This document shows positions 1 through 11,834 of a DNA stretch of 64,000 bases, one piece after another; within the stretch, counting starts at the first letter, position 1; each line of letters begins with the position of its first letter. The notes beneath the pieces are model-generated. The model saw only the letters and a list, made by a program, of their open reading frames with translations. It had not been told where the DNA came from and did no database searches. The DNA comes from Viola odorata (lineage: Eukaryota > Streptophyta > Magnoliopsida > Malpighiales > Violaceae). The DNA lies in the NCBI GenBank assembly GCA_963691705.1, contig OY829542.1, forward strand, positions 18,896,579 to 18,960,578, in the 5' to 3' direction. The translations under genes and the position numbers were made by a program.

Positions 1-713
1 GATTTGCTATTGCAGATTTTAAAGCATCCTTTACTAAAATTCCAACATTAAGATTTTCTTGAAACCAAGGCTCTGATCCATACTTCTTTTTCAGGTACAA
101 CCTAAAGGATATGTCAACCAAAACATTTCAGCAATGAAATTTTATTTCCTTCCACCAATTTGCAAAATACATACAGAAATTTTACAATTGAAGAGTTAAA
201 GAAACACTTACCAAAGCAAACGATCATTTTCAAGTATAACTGGTGGAATTGAAACTTCCAGAGAAAATCCATCAAGCTCATATCCTTCTCGCTTTACCAG
301 TTCAGCAATTGATAGAGCAAAGTCATTGGCATCCTCCTTTTCCACCATCTTTGCACTATTGTCGCCATAAGTAAACTGCAGAATACCTAAACAGATCCTA
401 CACAGCTCCGACTCCTCAAATAAGAGAGACTGTGTCGATTCTTCGGCCCCGCGGATGCCAAATAACCGGGAGATGCATCTCCTGCAGACCTGAGAAACCA
501 AAATACAAAAACATGAGAAACTGAGAGATTTTTGGACAGGTTTTGAAAAAGCAGAGGAGGTTGTGTGGAATAAGAATCACGAACTCCGGCGGAAAGCAAG
601 TGCTTAACGGCGTGGGAAGGTAAGATATGAACGGCGTCGCTAAGGGGCTGCGTCTGGTCAAAGGAGGACGAGACGGCGACGGTTATAGGGCCGGTTGCGG
701 TGTCGTTAGACAT
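1..713 (-). CDS. PUS10: tRNA pseudouridine synthase Pus10, N-terminal part (3 exons, runs off the window)
   Basis: Pus10 converts uridine to pseudouridine in the T-loop of tRNA. Only the N-terminal, non-catalytic part lies here. Exon 1 is 585-713, exon 2 is 212-489 and exon 3 is 1-101, continuing left. The introns have GT..AG ends (donors GTTCGT and GTAAGT on the minus strand), and the reading frame is kept across both junctions. Visible are two Cys-x2-Cys pairs (VCRRC at the start of exon 2, LCRIC about 35 residues later), which fit the zinc-binding cysteines of the Pus10 accessory domain. The segments FSLEVSIPPV and YLKKKYGSEPWF are typical of plant Pus10. The chosen start is the ATG at 711-713; an in-frame ATG at 798-800 would add 29 residues and cannot be excluded. 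The catalytic domain lies outside the window. No breaks are seen. Confidence 0.9.
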
Positions 714-800
714 TCTTTGCTTCAACTCAGGACAGGATTGTTCTCCGTTTTCGACTCCACTCGTGCGTGCGACTGGAGCAGAAAGTATTGTCACTTGCAC

Positions 801-1495
801 AATTTAATTTTTACTTTTTTCTTCTTCCAGTAATTTTGTATTGTTTTAGCAAGGTTTTCGGAGGTAAGAAATTCTAAGTTAAAGGTTTAATGAGGTTAAA
901 TCGGTCAACTTATTAATAATATTAAATATTTTTATTGGTAGTTAAATTTATGTTTTTAATAAATGTGAATTTATGTTTAATTTAGTAAGGAATTATTAAT
1001 TTTGAAGTTAATTGCTAAATATAAAAATTAATTTGTCATTTAATAAATATAATGACCCGATGTATAACCTCACAAATAAAATAAAACTAGAAATAAATAG
1101 TCTCTACTTTCAAATAAATAAGAAAACATAGAAAAAAATATGAGATTTCAGATCCAATTTTGAGGTAATCTGGAGTTGATTTTCATGATCCAAATGTGGA
1201 ATATTTGCTCAATTTTATCACGAATGTATCCACAAAATTTGAAGTAAATCTAACAGTAGATAAAAAATTATAGTTATACAAAATTTGAAGTAAAAAAAGA
1301 AAAAGATAAAAATCAAACCAGTTGAACCGTATAACCGGTCCTAATTTAAACGGTTTTATACTTAAACCGGCTGGATCACCGATTTTATTTACTTGCTTAA
1401 TAAGAAAACTATTTATATATCAAAACCAGCGGAAAGTCAATCAGTTTTCAATTTTCTCAGTAGAATCGGCTGGTTTGGTCCGGTTTTAAAAACCA
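801..1495. other. AT-rich intergenic stretch
   Basis: No convincing coding region. It lies upstream of PUS10, so its left part should hold that promoter, but no clear TATA box could be singled out. Around 1318-1490 there are several copies of short ACCGG/AACCGGT-type motifs of the kind seen in old hAT-related repeats, without definable ends. The right edge is the target-site duplication of the PIF/Harbinger element. Confidence 0.5.
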
Positions 1496-1570
1496 TAAAG
1501 CCCCGTTTACCGCAGAGAATTTCCCAGGAAATTCTCCAGTTTTTTGAAAACTGGAGTTTTTTTTCGAAAA

Positions 1571-1586
1571 CGCGTTTACTTCGCGC
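1571..1586. repeat. Subterminal motif of the PIF/Harbinger element, left copy
   Basis: CGCGTTTACTTCGCGC lies about 70 bp inside the left end. Its exact reverse complement occurs near the right end (7215-7230), with close variants at 7119-7134 and 7173-7186. Short GC-rich motifs repeated in opposite orientation near both ends of a transposon are candidate transposase or ORF1-protein binding sites. That role is inferred. Confidence 0.6.
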
Positions 1587-3177
1587 TATTTTCGTTTCTG
1601 TTTTCGAAATGAAAATTTTCGGAATAAAAACCTATGGGTAAGTTTTGAAAACTCAAAAAAATTGTTTTCAACTTTTCCTTTGATGTTTGAAAACTCGGTT
1701 TTCAATTTGAAAACTCGTTTTTCCTTTTAATGAAATCTTTTTTATTGCCATTTTACCCTTGTCCATAAACAAAACCGTTCACCCTCTTCATCATTCATCA
1801 TCTTCTCCCTCTTCTTGCCCTAAATCGTAGCAGCTGTTCCTCCTCATCTCACAGCGCCGTTCCTCTTCCTCTTCGCCGTTCCTGTTCTCTTCTCCCTAGC
1901 CCGACGCCGGCCTTCCTCTTCGCCGTTCCTCTTCTCTTCTACCAAAATCCACCACACCAAACCACATCACATCGGATCCTCTTCTCTCTTATCGTGTTTC
2001 CACTGAACTGACCTCGTCAATCAAACGCTTTTCACGACGGCAGCTCAAGTCTTTGTCTAAGAGCACACTAGCAGGCAAGTTACTTCTCCTCTTCCTCTTG
2101 CCCTATTAGATCTCCTTGTTTCTTTTCCTTTATCTCTCTCTTCTTTTCATTTTCTTGAGAACTGATGATTAGATCTTGTTGTTGGTGCACCTAAATGGTT
2201 TTTTTTTTTTGTTTCTGTCTTTGATTTTGATAGTAAGACTTCGAATTTTAGTTTAGTTCAGCTCTTACATAAATATATTTCTGGTTTTTTATTGTGATAG
2301 TGTTTGAAAATTTATGATTTTATTCATTTTAGATGGTTGAATTGGTAGAGGTGGAATGGGACAGATGAGGTGACCTAATTTTACTAGTAGTTTATGACAT
2401 TTTGCCTAACTGGAAGGACCTTGCCATGTGATAATTTACTGCCCAGAAACTGTTTGAACAACATAGGAAGTTGTGTTCTTAAGTTTGGAGGGGAGAGTTT
2501 GCTCTTTTCTGGTTGAGGAAGAAGCTAGAAATAAAGGTAATTAAATATTCTTGTATTGTTGGTGAATGGGAGCTTGTGGAATTTGTACACTTACTTGTCT
2601 AATAGCTGGCTTTTTGTTGTTCCTATTTTTGGTCGGTTGAGTGAATTTTCTGAATAAGATGAGCTATCTGGAGTATTCTACTTTGTTGATTTCTACGGTA
2701 GGTGTTTCTTGCTACTGTGCTCGTCTTATTTGATGGTTTTTTTAAAGAAGTATAAAGTAAAAGGTTGGTACTTTTGTTTTAATTGGTAAATGGTACGTGG
2801 TGTTTAAGAAAGGTATACTTCTATATTGCTTGAGTTGATCCTTTATTGTGTGACAAACATTGATTGCTTCCATGCTGCTCCTGGATGTGGACTTTTGCTT
2901 CATTTAGGAATGAAACTTCTTCTTGTACAGGCTGTTGCTTTTACATGCCACCTATAATAGGCTTGGTGTCATATTTCATGTGGCAAAAAGGCCTGAGCTT
3001 TTTATTGATTAGGGGAAATTCCACTGTAAAAACAGTTTAAGTAAAAAGGGCAAGAAACATATCCATATACTTTTGTTTACCATGAATAAAATATATCCTT
3101 TGCTGTGACCCTTAGAATGGGTAAAGTGCGGGATGGTAACCTGTGTCCAAATTCATGAATTGTCGTGAAAGTCCTTT

Positions 3178-3416
3178 AAATTAAATCACTTGGAATTTGA
3201 TCAATTGGCCAATGTCAAGTTAATTCTTTTTCTTCTCGTTTTGAGTTATAATTGTTGCCTTATAAAATCTTGCTCGCTGTGTCAAAGATGAGATTTTAAA
3301 TTAAATCACTTGAATTTGATCAATTGGCCAATGTCAAGTTAATTTTTTTTCTTCCCGTTTTGAGTTATATTTGTAGCCTTATAAAATCTTGCCTGCTGTG
3401 TCAAAGATGAGATTAA
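3178..3416. repeat. 120-bp tandem duplication inside the PIF/Harbinger leader
   Basis: Two adjacent copies of about 120 bp (3178-3297 and 3298-3416) differ by a handful of substitutions and one single-base indel. The end of the unit (GTGTCAAAGATGAGATTAAT, then GTCGGACTAAT) recurs once more at 4274-4307, so the segment has been copied locally more than once. No coding potential is seen. Confidence 0.8.
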
Positions 3417-3462
3417 TAGTCGGACTAATTAACTCAAGCTCAAAGCATTTGTGATACTTTTT

Positions 3463-3840
3463 GGGGAAATAGCTTAAAGCACCCCTGTACTAATCGTGAA
3501 AACCAGAAACCACCCCTGACCTTCAAAACGTCCATTACACCTCCCCTGAGCTATTATTTTCGGGCAAAAAGGCCCTTCTGTCCATAATTAATTACATTTT
3601 TTTGTGAATTCTTGGAATTTTTTACAATGTTTCTTGATTTTTAGGTTAATTACATTTTTTTTGTGAATTTTTACATTTTTTTTAGTATTTTTACAATTTT
3701 TTTAAAATTATAAAAATGTGCATTGAAGGGCCTTTTTGCTCGGAAACAATAGCTCAGGGGAGGTGTAATGGACGTTTTGAAGGTCAGGGGTGGTTTCTGG
3801 TTTTCGCGCTTAGTACAGGGGTGCTTTAAGCTATTTCCCC
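3463..3840. mobile_element. Foldback MITE (378 bp) nested in the PIF/Harbinger element
   Basis: The first about 130 bp and last about 130 bp are inverted copies of one another. The ends are GGGGAAATAGCTTAAAGCAC and its complement GTGCTTTAAGCTATTTCCCC, and the AT-rich loop at about 3590-3715 has no coding capacity. No target duplication could be found: the flanks ATACTTTTT and TTCTATAAA do not match, so the superfamily is unsure. Blocks such as CCTCCCCTGAGCTATT and AACGTCCATTA resemble the terminal repeats of the Mutator-like foldback at 54712-55955, which suggests a distant relative. Confidence 0.75.
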
Positions 3841-4498
3841 TTCTATAAATCAAGCTCACATTCAAGCTTCTAGAAGGCTTGCCTCTAGTGCAAAAACACT
3901 TTAAATTTCTCGCTGCATGCTAAGAAGATTTTTTAATCTGGCCCTAATGAAGTTAGCTATCCAAACTTCTGTCCTCTGCCACTTTATGTATTGTTCGTCA
4001 CTTGAGTGCGTCCCTTTTAATTATGTGCTTCATTGTCCATTCCTGGTTTCTTTAGGAAACCTTATAATATGGTGTGGTCAAATCAACCATCAAGAATAAA
4101 GCTATCTGCACTGCCTCTTTGCTTGTGTTTAGTCTACTGTCCTGTATCAACTATAACCACACATTAACGTAAATTCACCTAATCAAAACGTAGCAGAGGA
4201 TAGACTTTGTTATTTCAATGTGATGCCAAATGTTCCTAAGTTGATTAGTCTCTTAAAACTTTCTCAGTAAGGTTGTGTCAAAGATGAGATTAATGGTCGG
4301 ACTAATCTTGCCTGATGTTTTTCTTGCTTCGCATGTTTTGAACCCACCTACGCTTTGTTTATATTCTTTGGCTTTCCTTGATATAAAGTTCGGTACTTAC
4401 ATTCCTGTTAAAAGTGCATTTATGTTAAAACATGTTGAAGTATAAGCTTGGGTGGCTATTAATGCTTGGTTAGGTGCTATAGATAATTTGAACTCATC

Positions 4499-5375
4499 AT
4501 GGCTGGAGGGAGACCCGAGGGTGAGGATGAGGCAAAATGGTCTGACAAAAACGAAGAAATATTTCTACAAATTCTGCACGAGCGAGTGAAGAAAGCTCCT
4601 AATGGTACACCCACCTTCAAGAGTTCAGACTGGAACGATATTGATGAAGAAATGTTTCTGGCCTCTGGGGAAAGGTACAGCGGAATAAAGTTGGTAGGTA
4701 AATACAATCGTCTAAGGGTGAAGCATCGACAATTTTCAGAATTGTTAGAGCACACTGGAGTCACCTACGTATCAAGCTTGAACACTGTCAATGCCCCAGA
4801 AGATGTGTGGCAAATGTTCTTCCAGGTATGTTAAACATTCTCACATATTTACATTGTTCCATAGCTTTATACATTGTTGTTATTCATATTGTTTTACACA
4901 TTTGCAGAAAAACAGGGCCTATAACACATTCAGAAGGAAAGGTTGTCCAAACTACGAGATGTTAGGTCTGGTGTTTAATAAATCTACAGCTACGGGACTT
5001 CTGCGACACGCCTCTTCGCAATTACCACCTACATCTGATGAGGAGCGTCAGACCGAAGACCAATTTCTGAATTATGGTGTTCACATTGACGTAGATTCTG
5101 AAACACCTGACTGTCGGAGCTCGCAAGAAAAACGTCCTTCTTCTGGTTCACTTCCAGCTGCTAGGCGCGTCAAGAAGGTTAATTCCTCGAAGTTGGACTC
5201 CTGCATGGACCAGTTCGCATCATCACAGAGTGCTAAGACAGAGTATTTTAATGCAAAGGCCAAGAAGTACAAAGTTGAGCAAGGTGAAGTTACAAGTCCA
5301 AACAAAGAAGCTGATTCGATTGTTGGGTGTATCGAGGCTATGGGGACAGTGGATGGGGTTTCGGTGATAACGTAA
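4499..5375 (+). CDS. PIF/Harbinger ORF1: Myb/SANT-like DNA-binding protein
   Basis: This is the transposon's accessory protein. In related elements ORF1 binds DNA and helps bring the transposase into the nucleus. Exon 1 is 4499-4825 and exon 2 is 4908-5375, joined by an 82-bp intron (GTATGT..TTTGCAG), giving 264 residues. The N-terminal half has the trihelix Myb/SANT-like pattern (KWSDKNEEIFLQIL at the start, a tryptophan in SSDWNDIDEEM, then LVGKYNRLRVKHRQF). The second half begins with RKGCPNYEMLGLVF, typical of this family, followed by a polar linker and a lysine-rich helix. The gene stands 110 bp upstream of the transposase in the same orientation. The frame is open throughout. Confidence 0.85.
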
Positions 5376-5484
5376 TTAGTTTGGTATTGTTTACTAACCT
5401 GTAATTCCTACTCGTCTTCACTTCTTTGTAGTTCTATTTGTTTCCTCTGCTAAATTCAGCGCTTTATTTGTAATGCAGGTAGAA

Positions 5485-6886
5485 ATGACACAATATTATG
5501 ATAATACTTCAACATATTATGTTGTCAATTCAAGTGATGATGGTTCTACTGATGATGATGATGATGACTTGGAAGAATTACTGCAGCTTTAGAGGCTAGC
5601 GCAAGCTGAAAGCAGTCGTGTTGCAAGGACGCCTTGTCGCACATCTATGCTTAGCGGTAGAGCTCATATCATTGAGGTTTTACTGGGAAATCCCATTGTA
5701 TGTTATGAGAACTTTCGTATGCGACCACATGTTTTTATGAACTTATGCGATAGGCTCAAAACTATGGGTTTACTATGCGCGACCAGAGAAGTTACTGTGG
5801 AAGAGGGTATGGCAATGGGGTTATCTGTATTATGTCACAGGCAAACTCAGAGGGTTATAGCTGGCCGATTTCAGCATTCTACTAGGACCGTGCACAAGTG
5901 GGTGAAGGATGTGATACGTGCTTTGGCTGCTTTAGCAACTGAGTTGACCAAACATGTCAATAGAGGACCGGTTCAACCAGAAATTCTTGAGAATCCCAGA
6001 TGGTATCCATATTTTCAGGTGCGCATCTCTGTTAGGAATTGACGATACTTAAAAATTACTGAAGTTTAAACCTAACTCTGATATATACTTCTTTTACTTC
6101 TCTCAGAAATGCATAGGTGCAATTGATGGTACTCATGTTGCAGCTTATTCTCCTGTTTCTAAACAAAAAACTTTTCGGGGTAGAAAATCACTAGTTACGC
6201 AAAATGTTATGGCCGTGTGTTCGCATGATTTGATGTTCACTTTTATTTATTCTGGTTGGGAAGGCACAACTAATGATTCACGTGTGTTTCTTGATGCGCT
6301 AACAAGGCAGGAAAATCAAATCCCTATGCCACCACCAGGTAAAACACAATTTATTGAATTTCGTAACGGTATGCAATGTTTATATTGTTTGCCAGTTTGA
6401 GATTTGAACATATCATTTGCAGATTATTATTACGCTGTCGATGCTGGCTACCCAAATATTCTGGGTTTTTTAGCTCCTTATCGTGGTGAGCGATATCATC
6501 GAAGCGATTTCCAAGGACGGGGGAGAATAACAAGAAAATATGAATTATTTAACTACAGACATTCATCTTTGCGAAATGTTATTGAAAGGGCCTTTGGCAT
6601 TCTCAAAGCTAGATTTCCTATATTAAAGTCTATTCCGAATTACCCACTTCGACGTCAGAAATTGATACCTATAGTTTGTTGCGCACTTCATAATTTTATT
6701 CGGACCGAAGATAGAGCTGATCAATTATTCACTGAATTTGGCGAGGACGGTGTGGAAAACACTGATGAAGACCGAGTTGATGAGATGCAAGAAGGTATAC
6801 AAGTGAATATGTCACAACAACAACAGATGAATGCTGTTAGGGAAGACATTGCAAATGAATTGTGGGCTCATCGTAATAATCGTTGA
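5485..6886 (+). CDS. PIF/Harbinger DDE transposase (HARBI1-like nuclease), one in-frame stop
   Basis: The transposase cuts and rejoins the element's ends. The three exons are 5485-6018, 6107-6338 and 6423-6886; both introns have GT..AG borders and the frame is kept. The DDE_Tnp_4 nuclease is complete in sequence: first Asp in GAIDGTHV at the start of exon 2, second Asp in GTTNDSRVF, and Glu in NVIERAFGILKARFP in exon 3, plus the family motif YAVDAGYPNILGFLAPYRG. Upstream lies the helical region (ENFRMRPHVFMNLCDRL, then RFQHSTRTVHKWV). The N-terminal acidic stretch is interrupted by TAG at 5590-5592, 35 codons after the ATG at 5485. An ATG at 5647 could start a protein that keeps the whole nuclease domain. 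Apart from that stop it looks intact. Confidence 0.87.
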
Positions 6887-7118
6887 ATTACGAGGGAGCA
6901 ACGAGTCAAGTGGAGTACGTTTGCTATGTAATTTTTTCATCAATTACTATATTAGTAGATTGCTTTTGTTTTCATGTAGAATTACAATATTTAAATGCAA
7001 TATTAGAAGATTGATGTTATATTTAATAAGTTTTTCCTTTTTAAAATTATTATTAAATTTTCAAATGATTTATTCTTTTCATTAAAAATATTTTCAGTTT
7101 TTCACAAAAAATGAAAAC

Positions 7119-7230
7119 GCGCGAAGTAAACACGTTTTTCAGTTTTCAGATCAGGAAATTCTTACATTCAGTGCGAAGTAAACGCGTTCTCCAGTTTTTC
7201 TGATCAGGAAACAAGCGCGAAGTAAACGCG
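7119..7230. repeat. Subterminal motif cluster, right end of the PIF/Harbinger element
   Basis: Three copies of a GCGCGAAGTAAACGCG-like motif lie at about 7119-7134, 7173-7186 and 7215-7230, spaced 40-55 bp apart and each followed by a run like TTTTCCAGTTTTC. They are in the opposite orientation to the single copy at the left end (1571-1586). They are candidate protein-binding sites for transposition; this is inferred from position and repetition only. Confidence 0.6.
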
Positions 7231-7323
7231 TTTTCCAGTTTTCAGAATGAAAACAAAATTCTCGAAATTCAGAAAAACAGCAAATTTTTAAATTGAAAAT
7301 TCTCTGCGGTAAACGGGCCCTAA

Positions 7324-10300
7324 GCTTTTAGCATGCATTTACTTAATATATTTTTTCTATTTTCTTCAGCAACTATCACGAAATTTGCAATCATGTCAAT
7401 AATGTGAGCACAGGCTTATAAAAAGAAAATGTCACCATCCGCAAAATGGGTGCAAGAACTCACAAGTCGTTGAGTTTTTTTTTTTTTTTTGCTAAGCATG
7501 TGTCATTGAGTTAAGAATTAATCTAGTAATATGAGTTCTGATGTCAATATTTATCTATCCTCTCTCTCTCTCTATATATATACTTTTTTACACTTAATGA
7601 TTTTTAGAAACACTACTTTCTCCCCCCACGTTGGTACTAAGATTAGTTTCCTTCTCTTAATTCTAAGTAACGCACTTTTAATTCTATTATAAATGATAAT
7701 TTATTTAGTTAATAAAAAATTACGTAACTTTTAATAAGAATTTCAAATTAGTAAATAATTTATAATAGAAAAATATACTTAATATTGTGAGTTAAGAAAA
7801 CTAGCAAAAATAAAATGTATTTTTATTAACTATATATTTCATTTTTTTTAAAATGATTCAATAGTAAAGTTAAGAATTATGAGTGTACATTAAATTAATT
7901 TTATAGACTTCACATTTATATTAAATATTTTTCTGATAGTATGAAAAATGAAAGAAAGTAGTTTTCTATTATAAAATATTCACATCATAATATTAAATTA
8001 TAATTAACATAAAAATTACAAAATAATTTTTTAAAATAATTTATTTAATAATTGAAGTGCTAAAATATAAAATAAAAAGATGATTTAGTGAATAACCAAA
8101 TATGTTAAATAGCAAAACTATCTTCCTATAAAATTATTTTTGTGAACTTTTACTGTCGTATGTATTCCACTTACTGTTATATATTTTTAAGTTGGCAAGG
8201 GTTATAAAATAATTTATTGGTTGATTAGCAACAACAAGTTGCTCACTATGTTCAAAAAGGTTATGGGAGATCAATCTATATAACGTAATGTTGGAGTATG
8301 AAATTGGAAAACGATCACAATAAGTAAATATTTTTACCAACAGTTGGGTAGAATTATTTCACATGTATAAGAAATTGAACCAAATTGTATCATTACTAAA
8401 TATAGAAGTATGAGGTATGTAGTTTATATATGAAGTTTTACCCAGTACTTGATAAAAATACTGCAAAAAATAGGACATGAAAATAGAAAAAAAATACTTT
8501 AACATTATTATTAGGTTGTTATTATTGTAAGTCGTAACATATTAATTTAAAATATGAAAATATTATTCTCTCAATATTACATCATTAATAGAAAATATAT
8601 ATGTTAATCTATTTTTAAATGTAAATTATTTCAAATATTATTTTACTATTTTAAAAATAATATTATTTATTTGAGTTAATATTTTTTATTTTATTTTTTA
8701 TTTTAATTTAGTAAAGGGGCTGATTTCAAGAGAGTTAAAGAACCATAAACCATATAAATTGATAAATAAATAGAAATATTTATGAGAATAATTGAGAAGT
8801 TTATTTACATCATATTTTGAAGTGAGAAGTATTGAAAATATTATCAAAATATTTTTTACACGGCTTAATATTATATATTTTATTTTAATATTTTAATAAT
8901 AATTTTAAGGTAGTACATGGTTTACTTTTTTCACAAAAAAATTACTTTTGAAGTTAAGAAAATCATAAAACAACTATATGTGATAAATAAAATGAGCAAA
9001 TTTATAAATTTTTCTAAAATAAATTCAATGGTACAATTTGATGAATGAATTTGAATAATATAAAAGGATTTAGTTAGAGAAATTAAAAAGAGATACTGAT
9101 TTTTTTATTTTTTATTTATAATCTAATCATCGTATAATTATACATGTTCCTCAAATATTTATAAGTTCTTTTTGCAACTTCTTGCCTATTATTTTTTCAC
9201 CACTTATAATATTTATATTAAATATTTTAGGATATTATAGGGTCTATAGTGTAAGTCTTAAAACTATAGTATCTGAAGTGAAATATTTTTGAAACTATAA
9301 GAAAAATTATGTAATTATCCTAAAATATGTGCTAGGTAAAGTAATAAGATTTTTTTATAAAAAATATTGGTTATATTATTAGTTATCATTATAATACCAT
9401 GTATCGAACACATGATTTACATCATAAAGATGACATGCACTAAGAAGTTTAATTACAACCTCATATATAAATAACATAACAAATTTAATTACAACTTCTT
9501 ATGCAAATAATAAGAAAAGTTGAAAAGATTAGTCTAAAAAAATTTAAAAAATAATACATTTTATAACATATTTAATTTTGGTAATACGTAACAATATTAA
9601 TTTAGCATATTTTTTAAGTCGTTTATGGGTTTTAATTTTAATTTTTAATAAAAAATTCCTTATTGTTTTGCTATTCCTAAGCTTCAATTGTGAAAAAAAT
9701 GACAAGTTAAAAGTTATAAATGTACATAAAATATATTAAATAATTTCTTTTTGTAACCTTATAAAATGTGAAAGTTAAATTAACTTTGCAATAAGATATC
9801 ATTACAATGAGTAACTTTTTAAATGTTTAAATTTAAAAATTAAAATTAAATGACACAGGTTCGAATCTCACATCCATCTATAGAAAAAAAGTGCAACTCA
9901 ATATGCATAAGTCATATATAAAAAACAACAATAAAATAAATTGATTAATGCTTAATTACTAATTTATAAGTTATAATTATATCTAAAATAATTAAATAAA
10001 ATTTTAAATTCCTTAAAATCTTAAAATTAAATTAGTTTTTCAATATATTACCCAACTGAGTAATTTATTAAAAAAATTATATTTAAAAATTAATAACATG
10101 TGGATGAGAGTAAATTTGTGTAATTTTATAATCTGTCGTAAAAGTACATAAAATATCTCTCATAGATCCTTAATGAGGGTGACAGATATTGATAAAGTTG
10201 ATATTGAATAATTTACAAAATTAAATAAAAAATCATGTTCTAAGCCAAAAGGTATAGCAAAAAAAATATCAAAAATCATACTCCCTCCGGTCCTAATTAA

Positions 10301-11834
10301 ACGACTTTTACTTTTTGGACATGCATATCGAGGAAACCGGATGACTCACTATTTGACCCTAAAAAATTCTGTACTTTTTTTCGAATGTACGTTAATTTTT
10401 AACGTACGTCCGAGAAAAAATTCGGGGCAAAATTGTCTTAAATAGTGAGTCATTTGACCTCCTTAATATACATGCCCAAATAGTAAAAGTCATTTAATAA
10501 AAATCGTAGGGAGTAGATTAGATGATATACCTAAATATTCTAACGTTATTATCATTCTAATCTAATAAAAAATATTTTAAAATTAGAATAGTCCTTTATT
10601 TATAACAGTAGCAATAGTTTCAACAACTATTATTACCACTACTATTATTCTAATTCAGACAAAATTAATATTTTTTTCTTTCAAAAGATAACAAAATATG
10701 ATATTATTACAAGAATAAAAAATAAATAAAGGAAATAAAGGAAAAATACAGTAACAAAATTCTCCATTTTATTTAATTATGATCACAATTCTCTTTAGAC
10801 TATATTTTTTAATTATTATTATTGTTATTTTTGTTGATTTTTAGAATAAGAACTAGAAAGAAAGAAAAAAACAAGGTGAGAAGTAATAATTATTTTTAGT
10901 TAAAAATAAAAAAATTATGAAAAAGTATATAAAATAAACAAGAAAGTATCTTGCCTCAATAAACTATTTATCAATAAAAATAAAAATTTTAAACTGTATT
11001 ATTCTTAAACAATATATGTACACAAAAATTAAATTACCTAAGTTTGATTTCGTAAAATTTGTAATGATAAGGAATTATTTTACCTTAGCCAACTATGTGA
11101 TTTTTTTTCCATACATAAACATGAAAAAAATAGTTTGTACATTTACTAAAATTATAATTTTTAATTAAATATTAAACTTAATTTTTTTTTCTCTAGTTTG
11201 AATCTCTAAAGACTAATTCATTAGTGGTTGTTTTTAAATAAATACATAATTATTTACAGTATTTAGAGAACTGAAATAAAAATAATATAAAATATCATTT
11301 TAAATATTTAAATTTTAATTTATTAAAATAATTTACTTTAATTGAGTAAAAATTATTTTAATTCTAAAAGGTTAAATTTATTATTTAAGAATTAATAAAA
11401 GATTTTTTTACGGACACGTGTATTAGAATATCAATAACAATATGTTACCTATTTTTATAGACATTTTTAAAACTTTTATATTATACCAAAAAATTGTGTG
11501 AAATACTTTTTGTACATGAACATTATATTTTAATCTTTTTTAAATAAATTCTGCATGTGCAACTCACCTGGTTTATTAAAATTTATCTACTTTTTTCTTA
11601 AACTCACCTATTTATTTATTAATTTTCCTTTTACTGTTAATATTTTTTGATATTTTCTTTAATCTATAGTAATTTTTTCAAAATTTTAATATTCTCTCCA
11701 ATTTAATGTAGCACTACCGAGCTAGAATTTTCAATCCAGAGGTCAAATGATAATAAAACACGAATAGGGGCTAAATTACTCAACATAAATGAACTTTCCC
11801 TCTTAACTGTAAATTACAAGATAGAAAACTACGA
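7324..11834. other. Long AT-rich intergenic region
   Basis: About 4.5 kb with very low GC and frequent A and T runs. No open frame resembles a protein I know. It contains one clear element, a Stowaway MITE (10281-10513), and a short CT/TA microsatellite at about 7559-7583. I see nothing else of definite structure. Confidence 0.6.
10281..10513. mobile_element. Stowaway-like MITE (233 bp)
   Basis: It begins with CTCCCTCCGGTCC and ends with the inverted TCGTAGGGAG, flanked by TA on both sides (10279-10280 and 10514-10515), as expected of Tc1/mariner-derived Stowaway MITEs. Imperfect inverted symmetry continues inward (GACTTTTACT against AGTAAAAGTC; GACTCACTATTT against AAATAGTGAGTC), so the element can fold back along most of its length. 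It has no coding capacity. Confidence 0.88.

Larger units (their letters stand above)
1499..7320 (+). mobile_element. PIF/Harbinger DNA transposon with both ORFs (5.8 kb)
   Basis: The left terminus AGCCCCGTTTACCGCAGAG (1499-1517) is matched by the inverted right terminus GGGCCCGTTTACCGCAGAG ending at 7320, with two mismatches. The element is flanked by the 3-bp target duplication TAA (1496-1498 and 7321-7323), the TWA-type target expected of PIF/Harbinger. It carries the two genes of the superfamily on the plus strand: a Myb/SANT-like ORF1 (4499-5375) and a DDE transposase (5485-6886). The 3 kb before ORF1 is non-coding and contains a pyrimidine-rich stretch at 1780-2160, a tandem duplication (3178-3416) and a foldback MITE (3463-3840). 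GC-rich motifs recur just inside both ends. One in-frame stop near the transposase N-terminus is the only clear lesion, so this is a young, nearly complete copy. Confidence 0.93.

Noticed and set aside
9850..9870. GGTTCGAATCTC resembling a tRNA B box
   Set aside because: No A box or cloverleaf could be found upstream within tRNA distance.
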